From: DASZPL01 sp035550315
GTDB taxonomy: Bacteria; Actinomycetota; Actinomycetes; JAFAQI01
Assembly (NCBI GenBank): GCA_035550315.1
Contig: DASZPL010000094.1
Span: forward strand, 37,151 to 101,150
DNA length: 64,000 nucleotides
Reading direction: 5' to 3'
Under the pieces are notes generated by a model. That model saw nothing but the letters and a program-made list of their open reading frames with translations. It had not been told where the DNA came from and did no database searches. The position numbers were made by a program, and so were the translations under genes. This document shows positions 60,829 to 64,000 of the stretch, in pieces. The stretch's first letter is position 1, and every line of letters begins with the position of its first letter.

Positions 60829-61760
60829 GCATCACCTCGATGAGCTATCGCCGGGACCTGCTGACCGCCGGCATCGGTGACCCTCGGCTGCAGTCGTCGT
60901 ACCTCGCCTGCCAGCAGATGAATGCGCGCTACGGCCGCACGTTCTTCCTGGCGACTTGGCTGTTGCCGCCCGCCATCCGGCCGGCGGTGCACGCGTTGTA
61001 TGCCTTTGCCCGGCGCACTGATGAGATCGTCGACTCGCTCGATCCCGCGCTGTCGACGAGCGCCCGAGAACGCCGGCTGACGCAGTGGATCGACGACTTC
61101 GTCGCCGGCCGCGAGACCGACCCGCTGCTGCCGGCGGTGCACCACACCGTCGAGGCCTACGACATCTCGCCGCGGCACTTCGAGGCGTTCTTCGCCGCGA
61201 TGGCGATGGACCTGACGGTGAGCGAGTACCCGTCGTACGAAGACCTCGCTGGTTACATGGCGGGGTCGGCCGCCGCCATCGGCCACATGCTGCTGCCGGT
61301 GCTCGGCACCGCCCCGGGGATGGCCGAGGTCGCGGCGCCGTACGCCGGTGACCTCGGCGTCGCCTTCCAGCTCACCAACTTCATCCGCGACGTCGGCGAG
61401 GACCTCCAGCGGAACCGGCTGTATCTGCCGAAAGAGGATCTCGCGATGTTCGCGGTCAGCCGGGACGACCTCGAGCAGGGTCTCGTCACGGCCGGGTTCC
61501 GGCGCCTGCTGGCGTTCGAGATCGCCCGGGCGCGCGAGGTCTATCGCGCGGCCGAGCCCGGGATCCGGCTGCTCGCGGCCGAGAGCCAGGCGTGCGTGCG
61601 CACCGCGTTCGTGCTCTACGGCGAGATCCTCGCTGCGGTCGAAGCCGCCGACTACCGCGTGCTCGACCGCCGGGTGTCGGTGTCGACGGGCCGCCGGCTC
61701 AGCGTCGCCGGCCGGGGCTGGGTGGCTGCTCGCCGGGCACGGTCGCGCGTCACCGGTTGA
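60825..61760 (+). CDS. crtB: Phytoene synthase
   Basis: 311 aa. Squalene/phytoene synthase motifs: ARYGRTFFLATWLLPP, FARRTDEIVDSLDP (first Asp-rich site), YMAGSAAAIGHMLLP and AFQLTNFIRDVGEDLQRNRLYLP (second site). It condenses two GGPP to phytoene. ATGA overlap with crtI. Its last 11 bp overlap the convergent crtYd gene. Confidence 0.96.
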   Translation: MSITSMSYRRDLLTAGIGDPRLQSSYLACQQMNARYGRTFFLATWLLPPAIRPAVHALYAFARRTDEIVDSLDPALSTSARERRLTQWIDDFVAGRETDPLLPAVHHTVEAYDISPRHFEAFFAAMAMDLTVSEYPSYEDLAGYMAGSAAAIGHMLLPVLGTAPGMAEVAAPYAGDLGVAFQLTNFIRDVGEDLQRNRLYLPKEDLAMFAVSRDDLEQGLVTAGFRRLLAFEIARAREVYRAAEPGIRLLAAESQACVRTAFVLYGEILAAVEAADYRVLDRRVSVSTGRRLSVAGRGWVAARRARSRVTG

Positions 61761-62079
61761 GGCCGCGGCGGCCCCACCACGCCCACCAGGCGATCGTCTG
61801 CAACACCAACGAGAAGCCGAACAGCAGGTCCTCGACCGGCGCGTAGGCGATCCGCCAGTCGCCGAGCAGATGCGGCGTCGCTCCGCCGAGCACCTCCGAG
61901 GGCGCGTAGACGACCAGCCGCCGCCCGGTGAGGATGCCGTTCACGATCAGCTGGAAGCCGACCACGATCGCGTAGGCGATCCAAAAGCCTTTGGAACGCA
62001 ACAAATTTGTCCTCAGTACGACGATGTCGAGGAGGACGGCGAAGCCGACGCCGATCAGCGCGGCCACCGTGTAGGTCAT
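61750..62079 (-). CDS. Lycopene cyclase, small heterodimeric subunit (CrtYd type)
   Basis: 109 aa, three helices. TNLLRSKGFWIAYAIVVGFQLIVNGILTGR and IAYAPVEDLLFGFSLVLQTIAWW match the CrtYd/CarR-type lycopene cyclase domain (PVEDLLFG motif). It acts with the upstream CrtYc subunit to cyclise lycopene, beta or epsilon not decidable here. Overlaps the CrtYc stop by 4 nt. Confidence 0.9.
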   Translation of the reverse strand: MTYTVAALIGVGFAVLLDIVVLRTNLLRSKGFWIAYAIVVGFQLIVNGILTGRRLVVYAPSEVLGGATPHLLGDWRIAYAPVEDLLFGFSLVLQTIAWWAWWGRRGLNR

Positions 62080-62402
62080 GACTCGGGATCCGAGTCGGAT
62101 GCCGCGAACCAGCCCGGCTTCAGCCGGCGTACCGCTTCATAGGTGAGCAGTGCGCAGGTCGGGATCACGACGAAGAACACGACCTCTTCGACCGGGAGGT
62201 TGCCGATCCGCGCCCCGGTCAGCCGGCGGTAGGACCAGTCACCGGCGTGGATGGCGAGCGCGTCCCAGGTGAGGAAGACCGCCAGCACCGGAGCGAGCGA
62301 AAGCAGCCAGCGCGCCCAGCGGGCATAGACCCGCGCGCGGAGCCACAGCTCGAGCGGCAGCGTCCCGACGAAACACGCCGCCATGACGGCGAGGTACAGC
62401 AC
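62076..62402 (-). CDS. Lycopene cyclase, small heterodimeric subunit (CrtYc type)
   Basis: 108 aa, three helices. VLYLAVMAACFVGTLPLELW opens the protein and IGNLPVEEVVFFVVIPTCALLTYEAVR holds the PVEEVVFF cyclase motif. The GTG at 62402, 4 bp after the thiE stop, is chosen; the longer frame upstream is inside thiE. Co-oriented with thiE and the Rv2175c-like gene and convergent with crtEIB. Confidence 0.9.
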   Translation of the reverse strand: MLYLAVMAACFVGTLPLELWLRARVYARWARWLLSLAPVLAVFLTWDALAIHAGDWSYRRLTGARIGNLPVEEVVFFVVIPTCALLTYEAVRRLKPGWFAASDSDPES

Positions 62403-62406
62403 GGCG

Positions 62407-63069
62407 TCACTCTCGCAGTCGCGCCGCAAGCTCCGCCGCCGCCGCCCCTGGGTCGTCGGCTTCTGTGATCGCACGCACCACGACGATCCGCCGCGCACCG
62501 GCGGCGAGCACCTGCGGCAGTCGATCGTGATCGATGCCGCCGATGGCGAACCACGGTCGCGCCGCCGGCGACAGCGGGTCGGCGACCGTCGCGGCGTAGC
62601 CGACGAGGTCGATGCCCGCCGCCGGACGGCCCGGCTTGGTCGGGGTGGCCCACGCCGGGCCCACGCAGAAGTAGTCCACGCCGGCGGCGGCCGCCGCGGC
62701 ATCGGTCTCCGCGGCGGCATGCGTCGACAGGCCGATCACCGTGTCGTCGTCGACAATCCGCCGGGCGATGTCGACCGGCAGATCGCCTTGACCCAGATGC
62801 AAGATGTCGGCGCCGACCGCGCGGGCCACGTCCGCTCGGTCGTTCACACTGAACAACGCGCCGTGCCGCCGCGCCGCGTCGCTGAAGACCTCGGCGAGCG
62901 CCATCTCCTCGCGCGCCTCGAGCCCCTTCTCGCGCAGCTGCACGATGTCGACACCGCCGGCGAGCACCGCGTCCAAAAACTCGGGCAGGTCACCTTCGCG
63001 CCGTCGCGCGCCGGTGCACAAATACAGCCGCGCATCGCGCAACCGCGCCCGCCGATCCAGGCCGGCCAC
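62407..63069 (-). CDS. thiE: Thiamine phosphate synthase
   Basis: 220 aa TIM barrel: ARLYLCTGAR, GGVDIVQLREKGLEAREEM, FSVNDRADVARAVGADILHLGQGDLP, GLSTHAAAE, DYFCVGPAWATPTKPG and FAIGGIDHDRLPQVLAAGARR. It joins the pyrimidine and thiazole moieties of thiamine. The GTG at 63069 overlaps the stop of the upstream gene (TAGTG). Divergent from the riboswitch-controlled thiO. Confidence 0.95.
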   Translation of the reverse strand: MAGLDRRARLRDARLYLCTGARRREGDLPEFLDAVLAGGVDIVQLREKGLEAREEMALAEVFSDAARRHGALFSVNDRADVARAVGADILHLGQGDLPVDIARRIVDDDTVIGLSTHAAAETDAAAAAAGVDYFCVGPAWATPTKPGRPAAGIDLVGYAATVADPLSPAARPWFAIGGIDHDRLPQVLAAGARRIVVVRAITEADDPGAAAAELAARLRE

Positions 63070-63419
63070 TAGAACGCCAACGTCATGGCACGGCGCTTGA
63101 CGGCGGTGTGCCGGCCTTGCGCCAGGAAGTCCACGGGCCGGCCGGCCAGCGCCGGATCGTCGGTGAGCAGCCAGCGGAGCGCCTGCTGCGGGTCGTAGCC
63201 GGCATCGGCCAGCACCGTCAGCGCGCCGCCGAGCCCCTTCACCAGTGCGCCGTCGGCCACCAGGTCGGATGGCACGTACTTCGCCGGCGGATCGCCGCGC
63301 TCGACGACCACGAGATGACCGTCGCGGATCCACTGCCGGATGGTGTGCAACGACGTGCCGATCTGCTCGGCCAGCTCGGGAAGGCTCAGCCAGCCGGCCG
63401 CGAGGTCGTCCAGCTCCAT
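63069..63419 (-). CDS. Rv2175c-like DNA-binding protein
   Basis: 116 aa. AAGWLSLPELAEQIGTSLHTIRQWIRDGHLVVVERG is a winged helix-turn-helix start, and VKGLGGALTVLADAGYDPQQALRWLL and PVDFLAQGRHTAVKRRAMTLAF are typical of the Rv2175c family, a DNA-binding substrate of the kinase PknL in Mycobacterium. The ATG at 63419 has AAGGTGG close upstream. First gene of the thiE-crtYc-crtYd transcript. Confidence 0.88.
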   Translation of the reverse strand: MELDDLAAGWLSLPELAEQIGTSLHTIRQWIRDGHLVVVERGDPPAKYVPSDLVADGALVKGLGGALTVLADAGYDPQQALRWLLTDDPALAGRPVDFLAQGRHTAVKRRAMTLAF

Positions 63420-63470
63420 GACTTCCACCTTATGAACCCGGTCGGAGCCGCCAGCGGTGGCGCGTAGCCT

Positions 63471-63565
63471 GGAGGGGCGCGGGAGCCCGAGCGTGGGCTG
63501 AGAGGGCGGCCACGGCCGCCGACCGTTGAACCTGATCCGGGTCATGCCGGCGAAGGGAGTCGTCC
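63471..63565 (+). ncRNA. TPP riboswitch (THI element)
   Basis: The conserved cores are in order: GGGAGCCC and GGGCTGAGAGGG (P2 and the TGAGA pyrimidine-binding loop), then ACCGTTGAACCTGATCCGG, GTCATGCCGGCGAAGGGAG (pyrophosphate-binding half). It ends at AGGGAG, about 12 nt before the thiO GTG, so ligand binding probably hides the ribosome-binding site (translational control, inference). Confidence 0.93.
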
Positions 63566-63569
63566 GCCA

Positions 63570-64000
63570 GTGACCGAGCCAGCCGCGGCTGCTGCCGACG
63601 TGGTCGTCATCGGTGGCGGCCTGATCGGGCTGGGCGCCGCCTGGCGGCTGGCACAGCGTGGGCTCGCGGTCACCGTGGTCGATCCCGCGCCGCTGAGTGC
63701 CGCATCGCATGTTGCGGCCGGGATGCTGGCGCCGGTCAGTGAGGTCCGGTACGGCGAGGAGCCGTTGCTCCAGCTCGCGATCGAGTCGCTGCGCCGCTAT
63801 CCGTCGTTCGTCGACGAGCTGGAGCAGCGCAGCGGGCTCGAGGTCGGCCTCCGCCGCGACGGCACCCTCGTGGTCGCCACCGATGCCGGTGACCGGGAGG
63901 AGCTGTCGGAGCTGCATGCGTTCCAGGCTTCGCTCGGCCTGGTCTCGTCGATCCTCACCGGCCGCGAGTGCCGTAGCGCCGAGCCCCTGCTCAGCCCGGC
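63570..64000 (+). CDS. thiO: Glycine oxidase ThiO, N-terminal part (cut by window edge)
   Basis: A GTG at 63570 opens a frame to the window end (143 codons). It starts with DVVVIGGGLIGLGAAWRLA, the FAD-binding Rossmann motif, then ASHVAAGMLAPVSEVRYGEE, the ThiO-specific segment. The enzyme oxidises glycine to iminoglycine for the thiazole ring of thiamine. Controlled by the TPP riboswitch just upstream; usually followed by thiS and thiG, outside this window. Confidence 0.93.
   Translation, partial: MTEPAAAAADVVVIGGGLIGLGAAWRLAQRGLAVTVVDPAPLSAASHVAAGMLAPVSEVRYGEEPLLQLAIESLRRYPSFVDELEQRSGLEVGLRRDGTLVVATDAGDREELSELHAFQASLGLVSSILTGRECRSAEPLLSP

Noticed and set aside
1..64000. tRNA/rRNA genes, insertion sequences, prophage or integrase-attachment signs
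   Set aside because: None recognised: intergenic gaps are short, no transposase or integrase proteins, and no tRNA cloverleaf was noticed.

Overview
The window is one continuous, very GC-rich, gene-dense chromosomal segment from an actinobacterium. Support comes from the his/trp block with a PriA-type hisA, a Trp-operon membrane protein, a Wag31/SepF/YggT division block, a DnaE1-type polymerase, DUF3040 and SAV_6107-type HEPN proteins, an Rv2175c-type protein, a mycobacterial-type SOS box and apparently leaderless mRNAs. Much of the gene order from divIVA to the Rv2175c-like gene follows the order known from Mycobacterium (wag31-yggT-sepF-yggS-yfiH-ftsZ-mur/fts-mraZ ... DUF3040 ... GNAT ... 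metF/GGPP synthase ... Rv2175c). Carotenoid genes with a heterodimeric lycopene cyclase point to a pigmented, probably environmental, actinomycete. I cannot name the genus.

Layout. (1) 1-11.1 kb, minus strand: hisD-hisC-hisB-hisH-[gamma-glutamyltransferase-like]-hisA-hisF-hisI-trpE-trp membrane protein-[sugar MFS]-trpC(partial). Most junctions are 4-nt ATGA/GTGA overlaps; the two bracketed genes interrupt this chain. (2) 11.1-15.2 kb, minus: a translationally coupled envelope module (membrane protein, ABC permease, ABC ATPase, polysaccharide deacetylase, GT28/MGDG-synthase-like glycosyltransferase) running into hisD. (3) 15.2-23.4 kb: dnaE, a secreted GH16-like protein (plus strand), an anchored unknown protein, rluD, lspA, and a DksA/TraR zinc-finger protein with a histone-H1-like lysine tail. 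(4) 23.5-27.4 kb: ileS (plus), convergent with a second lysine-tail protein that is membrane anchored. (5) 27.6-45.1 kb, minus: the division and cell wall (dcw) cluster mraZ-rsmH-ftsL-ftsI-murE-murF-mraY-murD-ftsW-murG-murC-ftsZ-pgeF-yggS-sepF-yggT-divIVA. ftsQ is not at its usual place between murC and ftsZ. (6) 45.4-50.1 kb, plus: MoxR-DUF58-transglutaminase module. (7) 50.1-52.9 kb: DUF3040 protein, an apparently LexA-controlled HEPN-dinB operon, a YbaK-type deacylase. (8) 52.9-57.3 kb: GNAT, a CrtI-like oxidoreductase, a RES/Xre-type toxin-antitoxin pair with operator-like repeats, an NlpC/P60 hydrolase. (9) 57.3-64 kb: metF; crtE-crtI-crtB (plus) convergent with an Rv2175c-like gene-thiE-crtYc-crtYd (minus); a TPP riboswitch in front of thiO (partial at the window end).

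Together the window covers histidine and tryptophan synthesis, peptidoglycan precursor synthesis and septation, envelope glycan remodelling, replication and SOS translesion synthesis, one-carbon and thiamine metabolism, and carotenoid synthesis. No tRNA, rRNA, insertion sequence, prophage or CRISPR array was seen. All calls are from reading sequence and translations; no database search was run.
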